This document shows positions 42,980-53,788 of a DNA stretch of 64,000 nucleotides, piece by piece; positions within the stretch are counted from its first letter, which is position 1; the number at the start of each line of letters is the position of its first letter. Source of the DNA: an uncultured Gammaproteobacteria bacterium (GTDB lineage: Bacteria > Pseudomonadota > Gammaproteobacteria > Berkiellales > Berkiellaceae). The notes below the pieces were generated by a model, which was given only the letters and a program-made list of their open reading frames with translations, was not told where the DNA came from and did not search any database. The DNA is taken from contig CADEEZ010000010.1 of assembly GCA_902826485.1 (NCBI GenBank), forward strand, positions 1 to 64,000, read 5' to 3'. The position numbers and the translations under genes were made by a program.

Positions 42980-45900
42980 TTATTTACGAACTTGTATGGC
43001 TTTTTTGCTTAACCCAAGCTCTATGGGCTCTGGTCCTGATTCCCCTTGTTTTTTCAAGGCAAAATGTTCTGGTGTTAAAGTGCCATTCCCGTTGGTAATT
43101 CGTTTTTGTGCTTCTTCCTTAATGAGGTTAATAAACTCGGTTTTTTTGGTTTCATCCATATCTTTCATTACGGTGATCACAAATTTTCGATCTTTAGTGT
43201 CATCATTTGTAAAATGCGCATCGAAGGCTTTTTTCACCAAAAAGGCTAAAATTGTTTTGTTTGCCTCAGAAGAAGGGAAACTACTTTCTACAGCAGGCCT
43301 GATGGAATAGACCGTAGAACCTGCCTTATTTTCGCTTGTTGCTTTAACAAAAGTTGCGATACAAGTGGGCGCATTATTATGAGAAGCCATATTACTCGGT
43401 TTAAATTCCACTTCATTAGTCAGCATTTTACTGTGCCGATCAATAAATGTCGCATCAGTGCCCGACTTACGTAAAGCATCAAGATAAGAACGTCCTTCAA
43501 CACTAAATGCTTGAGTTTGGGTCTGCATACCCTTATTACTCATGCCTTTTAAGAAAGTAGTACTGGGCACCATAGGAGGGTGTTCAGCCCGTTGTTGCTG
43601 AGGAGGTGTTTGAACAGGTGGCTTATTAATATCAAAGGGTTCTCTATTTGGTACAATAGGTATGGCCCCACGCCCTACATAGCCAGTCGTATTTTTATCT
43701 CTATCAGATTGTCCACCTCTATTTCTTCGAACAACGGTTTCTGGAGACTCCGTATTTTGCGGTGAAACCACATTTTGATTTTGTATGGGTGATGGAATTA
43801 CAACTGGCTCTTGCGTTGGCACCGTTGAAGGCTGTATTGAGGTTTTCTCAGGTTGACGTAATACTTTCAAGTCATTACCCACTTCCTTAATAATATACTC
43901 GCCAATGTCTTTTAACTTGGGCTTATCTTTTAATTCGGATATATATTTTTCTAATTTCTTCCTCTTTTCTTCAGGCGCATCCTCTCCCATCTCAATATAG
44001 GTTATTGCAGCTTGTATTTCATTCACTACTAAATAATCGGGCTTTTCGCCATTTTCAAGTTTGTAACCTTTAACTGCTTCATCAACTTTTTTGTATAATG
44101 CATCAAATGCTGCTTTTTGGTCTTCTTCACTTAACACCCTCTTAGTACCTATACTTGTTGCGGCAAGCTTTTTGGGCTGGGTAGTAGGAGACGTTACATG
44201 AGTGAACACATTTTCTCGCAAAGAGCTTTTCACATTAAAAGCCCCTTCCACCATTTTATTTTCCGCCATTGTAGATTCATTTTTCATAAAAGTCTCAATG
44301 GAAGTTTTGAGTGCCGAATCATCTTTATTTCGTCTAAATAAATCGTGAAGCTGACCATCAAATTCTTTATCTGGTGTCGTCGTGTTAAATTTTATGCCCC
44401 CTTGTTGAAGGATAACAGAGGCTTCAACAAATTTAACAAATTGCGCATCCGAAGTTATATTCACTTGAGAGAATTTGATTGTTTTGGGTAAAGGTGCTTG
44501 AAGGTTCAAAAGTTGACTCACCACTTTGGTGGCCCAATCGAAATTATCTTGATTAGTGTTAGTAGTTGGTTTAGGAGGAAGTTCAACTGTCGTTTCAACA
44601 GCCTTGCCAACGACAGGCGCTTCTTGTGACATAACTCTAGCACGTAAGTGCCCTGTAGCCATTAGAGTAGAAAGTTTTCTTGGTGGCTTTCTGTTTTGTG
44701 ATGCAATTTTTGGCGCTGAGCTTAATTCAAGTGCATTTTTCTGAACAAACACATCAGAATGCCTTCCTATTCTTCTTTCATATTTAGCATGAACGCTATC
44801 GGGCAATTCAACTTTAAGGTTTGTTGCTCCTTTTTCTTGGAAAGCGGCAATATTTTTTTGCATTTGTTTTAAATCACTTTTATTTAAATCCGCTCCTTGA
44901 ATCATTTCTTCAGTGATTTTAATTGACCCCACACCATTCCAGAGTGCCTTTGCATTGTCTGCTAGCATGTAAGTGTCTTTATTCAACACAGTGTTTTTCA
45001 GACCCTTTTTTTCAACCAATTCGATGTTATCGGGGTGAATGCCATACAAAAGCGCATTGGTGGCAATTTTTTCTAAAGTCTTTCTTTTTTCTTCATCGGT
45101 ACTACCAAGTGTGCTAACCATAATAGAAATTTTTTCTTGTTCAAACACTTCATTTTTGTTTCTTTGTTTATCTGATGATTTTAGGGTTTTATCAAAATCA
45201 TCTCCTACTTTCGGTAGAACACGACTTGCATTAGAAGCCGCTTTAAATAACATATCTTTTTCAACAAGTTGTCCATATGAAGAAAAAATCGTACTGGTAG
45301 AAATCATACTATTAGGATCGGCCATAACGATAAATTGGAGGAATTGACTTGCCGTATCTTTGCGTTCTCCTTTGGCATCAACCGATTCATAAAGAATATT
45401 GCCTATTTCAGCTGAACGTTTATTTTCATTTAATTTATCAGCCGCTGCTTTTACATTTTCATGTGCAGTTTGTATAGGTATTAACATGTCAGGATCTGAA
45501 ACTTGCTTAATGAGTTCTTGCAACAACAGCGTCCATCTTGGTATTCTTTGAATAGGCTGAATAAAAATAGAAGCTAATGTTTTATCTTCCTTATTTTTAA
45601 GATTTTGTATACCTAAATCGTTTTTACTCAACTCATCAAAGCTTACTGTGATAGATTGGGTAAGTATAGCTTCGAGCTTAATCAGAGCATCTAATTCTTT
45701 AATAGATGTTGCTAAAGTATCATAGTTTAAAATAGTATTTTTACCTTCTGCGTCCTTTATAAACATCTGATCTTTTAAATTGAGTATTCGTGCTTGAATT
45801 TTAATAATTTCGTTTGTTTGTTCTAAAAAATTATCAAAAGCTAACACTTCTTCATCCGTAAAGTTCTTCGCCTTAATGTTAAGATTTAATTTTGTTTCAT

Positions 45901-48900
45901 AAGGCTTATAAATAAGCGATTTTTTCTCATCTAAAGATAGCGGTTTTTTATTTTTTTCCGCTAGTTTAACGGCTTCTTGATAAGGTTTGCAGGTATCATT
46001 TAAGCCTATAAGGGACTCATTAAAGAATAGTTCTGTGTTAAACATTTCTGCAACAACCTTCTCAGCCATTGGGTTCAGACCTTTTGCCTCGCAATATTTT
46101 TCTTTTGCAGATTTTAATGCGTCAGTATCTTTCCTATCAATAAATGGCTGAATGTAACTGGCGAAACTGCCCATAGGTAGTATCGGAGCATCTACTTTTG
46201 GTACTACCAACTGAGCAGCTTCAATCCCTGATTGGTGCATGTGTTTGTCAACGATTATAGGCTGAGATGACTTCTCTTTTTCTTTTATAGAAGCTAGTGT
46301 AGACTCCAGTTCAATTATTTTTTTATCAAGGTTTGCCAACTCAACTTTCGATCTTTCGAGCACTTGCTCATAATCAGGCGCTCTATCAGCCTGATCTTGC
46401 GTTTCTCTATCCTCAATAAATCCTTCAAGCCTATTATATTGATCAGAAATTTCAACTAATTCATTGAAAACTTCTGTATAACTTTTTTCTTTCACTTTCT
46501 CTGGTTTCTTAATTTTCGTTGAAGCTGGCTCAAACTGATCAAAATCAAAATCCACCTCTTTTGCAATCTTTTCCAGTGATGCATTGGATTCCATTTTTTC
46601 CATTTTTGGAGGTATGATAATTTTGGTTTCAAAATTAGCCCCTTCAAGTATGCTATTCATCAACTGTGCATCATTTTTGATTCGATTTATTTTTATAGAT
46701 TGGGTAGACGTGGAAAGCTCTGGTGATTTTTCTACGCGTTTAAAGGGAGAATCAACATATTCTTTTTGCAACATTTTTATTATGCTGGCTTCTGTTAAGT
46801 TTTTTGCATACACATCAAAAGTGTCATTCGTGCTGTTATTGAAATGTTGACGAAGTGTATAAGTTTCAAGCACACCTCTAATTTCCTTATATTTAGGTGA
46901 AGCCCCATCTTCTTTCATTTTTGCATCGAGAAAATCCATTATTTTTTGGTAAGGAGAATTAACCTGTGGCCCAGATACTTTTGTAGGCTCTGGTTGAAAT
47001 CCATCTAAAAGACTAAGTATTTGATTATTATCTAATACATCAATATTTTTCTCTAATTTTGACACTTCTTCGTTTGTTACACGGATGTTTTTTTCCATTT
47101 CAGCACGCCTTTCAGTACTGATTGAAGCACCCATAACTTTAATAGCACCTTGAATACGTTTGGATTTTTCTTGTAATTCTTGCTTTAGATCAAGTGATGC
47201 TACTCTCTTAGCCGCTGCTCTGTCATCCGAATTTTCGCTAAACCTCGAACCAAGTGTTGATTTAATGTCATTCAACTGTGAATCTAATTGTTTTAGATCA
47301 GCTTCTGTTGTTTCTATTTTAATAGCGTGATCGGAAGACTTATCACCCTCTTTCACTTCTTTAAGATCCGCGATATATTCACGGTAAACATCTTGTTTGC
47401 CTATTACTTTGTAATATTCAGATATTTTTTGGTAAGGAGAATTATCCTGTGCCACGTTAGGTTTAATTTCATTCAATGCATTTAAACCTTGATTGATGTT
47501 TCTAGCATTAAGCACATTTAATTCACTTTTAGCCTTTTTTAGCTCTTTACGAAGTATTTTCACTTCTTTAGGTTCTAAAATACCTTTTAAATCGTTATAC
47601 GCTTTTTTCGCTTCTTTAACCTTCGATTTAGCTAGTTTTATGTCGCCTTCAAGATCAAAATCTTTTAACATATTCATTTGAGCGGTAATATCTGTAGTAC
47701 CTTTACTTACAACAGGTGCTTTTTCAGGCTCTGGTTCTTTAGGTTTTGTCGCCGATACCTGAGAAGTAAATTCAACAACAGGTTTAGTGCTAGGCGTATT
47801 AGGTACTTTTATGCCTTCGATATTTTTAATTTCAGCAATTAAATTATTTGCTTCTACTGTTAAAGGATCTTTAATCTTTTTTGCATGATCTTGAATTAAG
47901 GCGACCATCTCACCTGCTATTTTTTTATCATCAGAAGAAGAGGCAGCATTTACACGGCTTTTAATCTCCTTCAGCAAAGTAATATAATTGCTGCTTTCTT
48001 TAGCTGTAGAAGTAAAAGTTGAATCTTTACTATCAGTAAATTTTTCGTACTTAGTTACCTGTAATTTTTTATCGCCTATCTTCAATAGATCGCTATAAAG
48101 TTGGCTCAAAGTGGTTCCTGTTGAGCCTCCAGCTGCAACCGATCCTTTTTCAATAATATTAACTTTAGAAATTATGATTGATGAAAGATCATCATTAGTC
48201 AATATTGGTTCTTTTAATATTTTTTCTATTGCAAAAGAAGGTGTATATTTTTTTGCAATATTACTAGCAAGTTCAGTTTGACTGCTTGCCATATTTATGC
48301 TTTTGAGTTGCATATTTCGCACATCAATATTTATCACATCATTAACTACATCAGGATTGCCTTCTTTAATAAAAGTTAAATCTGTCAAATAGACAGTTAC
48401 CGCTGGAATATAATTTTTATGTTCAGCTAAGTCATTTTCTATTTTATCTCGTAGTAACTTAAAGCTAGAACTAGGATTCATTAATGACTCAGCTTCTTTG
48501 ATGATATTTTGCAATTTTGTGTGGCCGCGTACATCGCTTGGAATTGCACTTATATTTAAACCTGTGCAAATAGTATACGCTGAAAAATAATCCCCTTTTT
48601 TCATACATTTATTTAACACTTCTCCCCAGAAAATTGCTTTTTTAAGCATGTCGCCTTCATCCTTGGATCCTTCAATAATAGATTTTGCAACTAAATTATA
48701 AGATACCGCCTCATATAAATTAGCAATTTCCAAAATATTCGGCGCGTTTACAAGAGCAGTTTTTTCTTTTGACCAAGCTAATTCATAAAATTCATCTGCT
48801 TTAATTTTCGTATAGGTTTTTGCTACATTTCCCATAATATCATTTGACATTTGCTCCACTGACAGTTTATAATTTTTTCCTTCTCCAATATTTTTCATTA

Positions 48901-51900
48901 ATTTATCAACAGGCATTAACGGTAGATTCTTTTGTACTAAGATTTTCTCTGCCACAGATTCAAATTTTACTGTGGGTTTAATATAATGTTCTATACCATG
49001 TTGAAGTTCTTTTGGTAAAAGATTATTAATAGCCTCAAATTTAGCTATTATTTGTTTTTCCTGTGCTTTTGCTTTTTCTTTCTTAGTGGGATCCAATAAT
49101 CCAGGTGAAACCGAATTAAGTGCGATTAACCCCTGTGTATTCTTAAAGTTTTCTGTTAAAGGTAAATCGTTCAAGGCTTTTAGCATGATACCTGCACGGA
49201 AAACAATTTTTCGTTGTTCTTCTGGATCTTTATTTTTTTCTAATTGACTTTTTACTTCATCTAAAATATCTGATATGGTTGTTTTTCTATCCATCAATAA
49301 AGATTGACACAACATAAGTGCTTGTTTACTCTCCGCTTTAAAATCAGCAGAAGAGGTTTCAACAGGAATGCCTGAAGCCAACAGTACTTCTATTAAGCCT
49401 TTGGTTGTTTTTACTTTTTCAGCACCCTCTGCACCTGAGTTTTTCATTGCAATCAATGATTCTTTAATTTTATCTAAATAGGGGATGTCTGATTTAACTG
49501 TTGATACTGTTGGCTGCGTTTGTGCTGTTTGAACTACCTTTGGAGTACCTTGAGGCTCAGATGGGATATTTTGCTCAGCAGAAAATACTTCTTTCAATTC
49601 AGCAGCAAAAGATTTTTGTATTCTATCTATTCTCTCTTTAGGCATGTCAGAAAGTTTAGTAACACGTTCTCCTGTTAATTTTATAACCCCATTCGCTTCA
49701 TCATAGTGAATGTTGGGGAATTTTTGGCTAAGAATATCTTTTACCTGATTTAATTGTCCTTCAACTGAGAATTTAACAAGGTATCCACTTAAAAGTTTTT
49801 CAGCAATGTCATCTGATTTTGATAGTTGATTCCCTTCAACGATATGTTGCTTTAAGTTGTCAGCTGGATTACCCTTGCCTGAAAAGACGTCATTCAATTT
49901 TCCTGCTAAAGCTAAAGAAATATTAATTTCTTGAGATTCTGAAAATGTAGAAAGATTTGTTAATGTTTCTTTAGTTAAACTTATAACATCATTCATTTTT
50001 TCATATTTAAGATTGGGAAAATCTGTTTTCAGAATATTTATGACTAGAAACAATTCGCCTTCTGATGCAAATTTAATGGCGGCACCACCAAGTAACATTC
50101 TAGAAATATCAGTAGCTTTTGCTTCTTTATTTTTATCCTCATCACTGTTTTTTTCAATCGTGCTATTTGCTTGATAAACAATGGAAGGTATTTTGGTGAC
50201 ATTAACCACCGGCTCGCTGTTATCATGGCTAACGCTATAAACACCAACCTCTATTCCTTCCTGAAATAAGTCTTCAGTCATAGGTGATACGCTTGGCTTA
50301 TTAACGTTAATGATTGGTTGAACCGGTTCTATTTGATTAGATTTTTCAAATAAAATTTCCTCACGCAAATGTTGAGTAGACACTTCAGTTAAGACGGTGA
50401 AAAGCCTTATTCTTTCCTCTCCAGTAAAATTTGAACGAATATATGTTTCTATCACTTTTTCAATTTCCAACGCTTTCAATTCACCTTTATCTGCCTTATC
50501 TTTTATTTCACGGCTGGCTAGAACACTTAAAAATTTTAAGTACACATCTGTGTTCTCATGATTTTCATTTATTCTGCTCTGATAAACATTAATTAATTTT
50601 TCATAAGGGGATAATTTTTGAGGCTCCCCTTTTTGCATCCAAGTCGGTTGCCTTTCAGCAGCAGAAGGTTTTGCTTTGTCTCGATTAGGGGGAAGTCTTT
50701 CTTGTCTAGCCCTTTGTTGAACAGCCCTTTGGGTTCTAATAGGGATTGAACGAGGCGTTGGTTGTCCAGGGGAATTATTTTGAGTTTGAGTTTCTACATC
50801 TAAGGCTAAGGCCGCCTCTACAATTTCTAAGTTTTTAAGTCTTGCCTTACCTTGTTCTTTTCTGGTCTTTAAGTCAAATGACAGTCTATTGTAGAAGTCG
50901 TTACCATTCTGATTTAAATTATCAACATTTTTTATTATTAGATCCAACTTACCTAACATTTTTTGATGTGTTTTAATAAGGTTACTTATTTCTTCTGAAG
51001 GTGTGTCTAATGAAGGGTTACTTCTTTCAAAATTCAGATAATTCCCATCATCTATAAGTCTGAGTTCTCTAACATCTTCTAATACTTTTAACTCTTCTAT
51101 TTCTACAGGGCTCTTATTTTCTTCTTTGTCTGTTAAGATTTGAACGCGAGAATTTATCTCATTAAAAGTGTGAGTGAAATATTGATCCCATTCTTCAGAA
51201 GATTTCGGAACAGGTGTTGTCTTAGGTTGAATAGTATCTTTTAGATTATTTTCAATTTTTTCTATTTCCTTAATTACCTGTTCACCATACTCATCCATCT
51301 TTGCACTCTGCTTATTATCACCCGCTACAGCTATCAAACCCCTAGAAAAATCTAGCATAATAAGTTCTATTTCATTTTTCGCATCATTTCTTTCATTTCT
51401 TGTCGCATTGTAATCAAAAGCGATTTCCATATTTTTTGTCATTTCAGCCATTATTTCATCTAACTTAGATTTAACTATTTTTGCTGTATCCTTATTTGAG
51501 TTGCTATTACTATGATTTTTTATAAATTCATTTAGTTCTTTTAATAGTTCATCTTTTTTATCTTTAAGCGGATTGCTTATTGAAATAGCTACTGCGGGTG
51601 ACTGTGGTGCTGTATTTGTTGCTGAAGGTTGTACTGACTCTACAACTTGCATATTATCTAATCTGTCTAATCTTGCTTGTATCTCTTCAATCACGGCTTC
51701 TTGCTTGTCATATTTTTCATTCGCCTCAATCAATTTTTGATCATGATCGCCTGCTTTTTCAGTGTTCGGCGTTTGATTAAGTTTTTTTATACCCTCGTTA
51801 AGTTTGTTTAAAACAACAAAGGCTTCCTCGAATTCGCTCTCAAGTTCTTCTTTGGTTATGCCTTTGATTTTCAACCCAGTTTCTTCTTGGGCTGATTGCA

Positions 51901-53584
51901 CTGTGTTAGGGGGAGAGGCTTGCTGAAACGCCTGTGGAATGATGACATTTTCATTTTCTTCTTTAAACTTTGAATCCAACAGTGCAGTAAAATCATTTAG
52001 TTTGCTTTTTAAGGCCGTCTGAATATTCTCGGATAAATCATCATTTTCTTTGGCAAATTTTTCTATCAATTCTCCCAACCCTTTTTCATGATCTTTATAA
52101 ATTGGAAGTAAATCATTACTTTTTGATGTTTCGTTTTTTAATGTGGTTGTATAAGCTTTATTATCCTGAATATAATTCAAAAAATCTTCTAATCTTTCTT
52201 TCTCGTTTTCTTTTGCTGAAACATCTACTTTAAACCCTTTACCTGTGCTAATTTTACGTTCTAATATATTTATATTGTCTTGTACTTTTTGAATGAGAAG
52301 ATCTAATACTTTTTGAGAATCCGAGGTGGCAACCATTCCCGAAGGTTCTTGAACTTTAGCTGCATCACTCCCTATTTCTTTCAACACATTACTTTTGGCT
52401 TCAAGCGTAACACCTTGTATATTATCTATTACTGCCTTAAGTTGTTCATGGTTATATTTTCCGTATTTTTGAGCATTGTCTTTTAATTCACTTTTAAGCA
52501 AGTTGTATTCATTTTCGAGCTTGCTGCCATCACCATAAACCTCATAATATTTAGCATATACAATTTCCATAACTTTGTCATAAGGAGTTAATTCTGAAAG
52601 TTGAGTTTTGTTAGAGTCCGATATATCGACAGATTGAGCTTGAAGCTCAGGTTCTTGAGGTCTGATTTCTATTCCCAAAAAAGCTTGGTCCATATCCTGA
52701 GCTTCTTTAATCATTCCCTCTAATTCTTTATTAAGGCTATCTGCAACAGTTGAATTTTTAAGTTCTTTCAAGTTATCAAGGTGCAACTCTACCTTTACAG
52801 CAAGTTTATCTTTTTCTTCAGTTGAAAGCGTGTCTATATTTTGCCATTTTGTAAAAAACTCTTCATGTTTGCCCCTCAATTCAGGATCAACTTTAACATC
52901 GGTTATTTCTTGGATTGGAAGGGTAGGTTGTATCTGGTTCTGTTTATTTTTTTCCATCCATTTTGGTGTAGAGGCTGGGTTTTCCTTAGAGGGTGGCGTA
53001 GAACTCATATTTGGGTTTGCATCAGCATGTTCTAGGGCCTTTAATAAATCTTCAATATTGTCATTCTCAGGACGTACGTCAGGAATATTCTCGTTTATCA
53101 TTGAAGTTGTTTCTTGACTTAAATTCTTTGGAGGCTGAGAGGGGCGTTTAGGGGGTAATTGATTAACTGGTGTTTCAAGTTTAATTGCTGGTTTGACTAA
53201 ATTTGCATATTCTTCTTTCAATGCGCCTTCTAATGCCCTGCTTAAATTAGAGGATACCAGTTCTGAGCGTTTTAATACGCCATCTTGTTCTGATAATACA
53301 ATGCCTACTTTGCCACAAGCTGCTTTTACTAATTTTAACTCATCCTGATCTTCGAATTTTAATCCAATAATATTTTTTTGATCCAAAATCAAATCGGTAA
53401 TATTAACAGCCCTACTGTTTCTATCTCTTTCAGCCCCTTCGTTTTTAACTCTTTTCACGGGTTTGAAGGGCATGACAACGGTCTCAGGCTGAGCGACTTT
53501 AGGTACCTCCTGCTTCTTCTCCCGCTTGAATAACCGACTAAAAAAACCTTCAGATTTCTTTTGAATCTCATCATCTTCTGCCAT
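42980..53584 (-). CDS. Giant multidomain protein with RasGEF and RhoGEF (DH) domains
   Basis: This 3534-aa protein is mostly hydrophilic and helical, with Pro/Gln/Ser-rich linkers. Residues ~1550-1805 read as a RasGEF (CDC25) domain: FYELAW, GDYFSAYTICTGLNISAIP, SSSFKLLRDKI and the near-diagnostic YIPAVTVYLTDLTFIKEG. A REM-like helical stretch (~1390-1490) precedes it. Residues ~2500-2735 read as a DH RhoGEF: AEMFNTELFFNESLIGLN, then SIFIQPIQRIPRWTLLLQEL. A ~75-aa module occurs at ~57-130, ~1157-1235 and ~1257-1335, and loosely near 2990. A motif [ST]PY.K[IVL] starts linker segments at ~329, 989, 2048 and 2209. The C-terminal ~125 aa match the Sec7 protein. No signal peptide or membrane helix. 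AGGG before ATG supports the start. Presumably a translocated effector (inference). Confidence 0.85.
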   Translation of the reverse strand: MAEDDEIQKKSEGFFSRLFKREKKQEVPKVAQPETVVMPFKPVKRVKNEGAERDRNSRAVNITDLILDQKNIIGLKFEDQDELKLVKAACGKVGIVLSEQDGVLKRSELVSSNLSRALEGALKEEYANLVKPAIKLETPVNQLPPKRPSQPPKNLSQETTSMINENIPDVRPENDNIEDLLKALEHADANPNMSSTPPSKENPASTPKWMEKNKQNQIQPTLPIQEITDVKVDPELRGKHEEFFTKWQNIDTLSTEEKDKLAVKVELHLDNLKELKNSTVADSLNKELEGMIKEAQDMDQAFLGIEIRPQEPELQAQSVDISDSNKTQLSELTPYDKVMEIVYAKYYEVYGDGSKLENEYNLLKSELKDNAQKYGKYNHEQLKAVIDNIQGVTLEAKSNVLKEIGSDAAKVQEPSGMVATSDSQKVLDLLIQKVQDNINILERKISTGKGFKVDVSAKENEKERLEDFLNYIQDNKAYTTTLKNETSKSNDLLPIYKDHEKGLGELIEKFAKENDDLSENIQTALKSKLNDFTALLDSKFKEENENVIIPQAFQQASPPNTVQSAQEETGLKIKGITKEELESEFEEAFVVLNKLNEGIKKLNQTPNTEKAGDHDQKLIEANEKYDKQEAVIEEIQARLDRLDNMQVVESVQPSATNTAPQSPAVAISISNPLKDKKDELLKELNEFIKNHSNSNSNKDTAKIVKSKLDEIMAEMTKNMEIAFDYNATRNERNDAKNEIELIMLDFSRGLIAVAGDNKQSAKMDEYGEQVIKEIEKIENNLKDTIQPKTTPVPKSSEEWDQYFTHTFNEINSRVQILTDKEENKSPVEIEELKVLEDVRELRLIDDGNYLNFERSNPSLDTPSEEISNLIKTHQKMLGKLDLIIKNVDNLNQNGNDFYNRLSFDLKTRKEQGKARLKNLEIVEAALALDVETQTQNNSPGQPTPRSIPIRTQRAVQQRARQERLPPNRDKAKPSAAERQPTWMQKGEPQKLSPYEKLINVYQSRINENHENTDVYLKFLSVLASREIKDKADKGELKALEIEKVIETYIRSNFTGEERIRLFTVLTEVSTQHLREEILFEKSNQIEPVQPIINVNKPSVSPMTEDLFQEGIEVGVYSVSHDNSEPVVNVTKIPSIVYQANSTIEKNSDEDKNKEAKATDISRMLLGGAAIKFASEGELFLVINILKTDFPNLKYEKMNDVISLTKETLTNLSTFSESQEINISLALAGKLNDVFSGKGNPADNLKQHIVEGNQLSKSDDIAEKLLSGYLVKFSVEGQLNQVKDILSQKFPNIHYDEANGVIKLTGERVTKLSDMPKERIDRIQKSFAAELKEVFSAEQNIPSEPQGTPKVVQTAQTQPTVSTVKSDIPYLDKIKESLIAMKNSGAEGAEKVKTTKGLIEVLLASGIPVETSSADFKAESKQALMLCQSLLMDRKTTISDILDEVKSQLEKNKDPEEQRKIVFRAGIMLKALNDLPLTENFKNTQGLIALNSVSPGLLDPTKKEKAKAQEKQIIAKFEAINNLLPKELQHGIEHYIKPTVKFESVAEKILVQKNLPLMPVDKLMKNIGEGKNYKLSVEQMSNDIMGNVAKTYTKIKADEFYELAWSKEKTALVNAPNILEIANLYEAVSYNLVAKSIIEGSKDEGDMLKKAIFWGEVLNKCMKKGDYFSAYTICTGLNISAIPSDVRGHTKLQNIIKEAESLMNPSSSFKLLRDKIENDLAEHKNYIPAVTVYLTDLTFIKEGNPDVVNDVINIDVRNMQLKSINMASSQTELASNIAKKYTPSFAIEKILKEPILTNDDLSSIIISKVNIIEKGSVAAGGSTGTTLSQLYSDLLKIGDKKLQVTKYEKFTDSKDSTFTSTAKESSNYITLLKEIKSRVNAASSSDDKKIAGEMVALIQDHAKKIKDPLTVEANNLIAEIKNIEGIKVPNTPSTKPVVEFTSQVSATKPKEPEPEKAPVVSKGTTDITAQMNMLKDFDLEGDIKLAKSKVKEAKKAYNDLKGILEPKEVKILRKELKKAKSELNVLNARNINQGLNALNEIKPNVAQDNSPYQKISEYYKVIGKQDVYREYIADLKEVKEGDKSSDHAIKIETTEADLKQLDSQLNDIKSTLGSRFSENSDDRAAAKRVASLDLKQELQEKSKRIQGAIKVMGASISTERRAEMEKNIRVTNEEVSKLEKNIDVLDNNQILSLLDGFQPEPTKVSGPQVNSPYQKIMDFLDAKMKEDGASPKYKEIRGVLETYTLRQHFNNSTNDTFDVYAKNLTEASIIKMLQKEYVDSPFKRVEKSPELSTSTQSIKINRIKNDAQLMNSILEGANFETKIIIPPKMEKMESNASLEKIAKEVDFDFDQFEPASTKIKKPEKVKEKSYTEVFNELVEISDQYNRLEGFIEDRETQDQADRAPDYEQVLERSKVELANLDKKIIELESTLASIKEKEKSSQPIIVDKHMHQSGIEAAQLVVPKVDAPILPMGSFASYIQPFIDRKDTDALKSAKEKYCEAKGLNPMAEKVVAEMFNTELFFNESLIGLNDTCKPYQEAVKLAEKNKKPLSLDEKKSLIYKPYETKLNLNIKAKNFTDEEVLAFDNFLEQTNEIIKIQARILNLKDQMFIKDAEGKNTILNYDTLATSIKELDALIKLEAILTQSITVSFDELSKNDLGIQNLKNKEDKTLASIFIQPIQRIPRWTLLLQELIKQVSDPDMLIPIQTAHENVKAAADKLNENKRSAEIGNILYESVDAKGERKDTASQFLQFIVMADPNSMISTSTIFSSYGQLVEKDMLFKAASNASRVLPKVGDDFDKTLKSSDKQRNKNEVFEQEKISIMVSTLGSTDEEKRKTLEKIATNALLYGIHPDNIELVEKKGLKNTVLNKDTYMLADNAKALWNGVGSIKITEEMIQGADLNKSDLKQMQKNIAAFQEKGATNLKVELPDSVHAKYERRIGRHSDVFVQKNALELSSAPKIASQNRKPPRKLSTLMATGHLRARVMSQEAPVVGKAVETTVELPPKPTTNTNQDNFDWATKVVSQLLNLQAPLPKTIKFSQVNITSDAQFVKFVEASVILQQGGIKFNTTTPDKEFDGQLHDLFRRNKDDSALKTSIETFMKNESTMAENKMVEGAFNVKSSLRENVFTHVTSPTTQPKKLAATSIGTKRVLSEEDQKAAFDALYKKVDEAVKGYKLENGEKPDYLVVNEIQAAITYIEMGEDAPEEKRKKLEKYISELKDKPKLKDIGEYIIKEVGNDLKVLRQPEKTSIQPSTVPTQEPVVIPSPIQNQNVVSPQNTESPETVVRRNRGGQSDRDKNTTGYVGRGAIPIVPNREPFDINKPPVQTPPQQQRAEHPPMVPSTTFLKGMSNKGMQTQTQAFSVEGRSYLDALRKSGTDATFIDRHSKMLTNEVEFKPSNMASHNNAPTCIATFVKATSENKAGSTVYSIRPAVESSFPSSEANKTILAFLVKKAFDAHFTNDDTKDRKFVITVMKDMDETKKTEFINLIKEEAQKRITNGNGTLTPEHFALKKQGESGPEPIELGLSKKAIQVRK

Positions 53585-53624
53585 AACTGCACCCTAAATG
53601 GTAGTTTTAATAATAATTATGAGA

Positions 53625-53642
53625 GGAGTATTTAGTGATATG
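53625..53642 (-). promoter_or_regulatory. Conserved 5' leader element of the 3534-aa gene
   Basis: On the minus strand CATATCACTAAATACTCC matches 15 of 18 bases of the element at 57943-57960. Both end 41-42 nt before the start codon. It could be an operator or a leader element. Confidence 0.4.
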
Positions 53643-53680
53643 TCAACCAAATACTAGCCAATAGTTTTATAGCTCAGTGG

Positions 53681-53709
53681 TTCGACATTTTGGGAATTAG
53701 GAAGGTTCC
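53681..53709 (-). promoter_or_regulatory. ECF/sigma-E-like promoter of the 3534-aa gene
   Basis: On the minus strand GGAACCT, 17 nt, TCGAA. The flanking 37-bp block TGGAACCTT-N10-AAAATGTCGAAC-MACTGA recurs at 58003-58039 with identical spacing but an unrelated N10, so the boxes are constrained rather than merely duplicated. It resembles E. coli RpoE promoters (GGAACTT, ~16-17 nt, TCnAA). Confidence 0.6.
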
Positions 53710-53788
53710 ATTAAATTAAAATTTATCTGAAAATTTGTACTGTGTGTATAATCACACTATTTCTGATAAACAGAATGTAATTTAAAGG

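Noticed and set aside
42996..43310. 104-aa open frame opposite the end of the giant gene
   Set aside because: Antisense shadow; the minus-strand frame holds the conserved C-terminal domain.
45300..45900. PH domain following the DH domain of the 3534-aa protein
   Set aside because: No PH-like strand pattern or terminal Trp helix could be seen; the region looks mixed helical.
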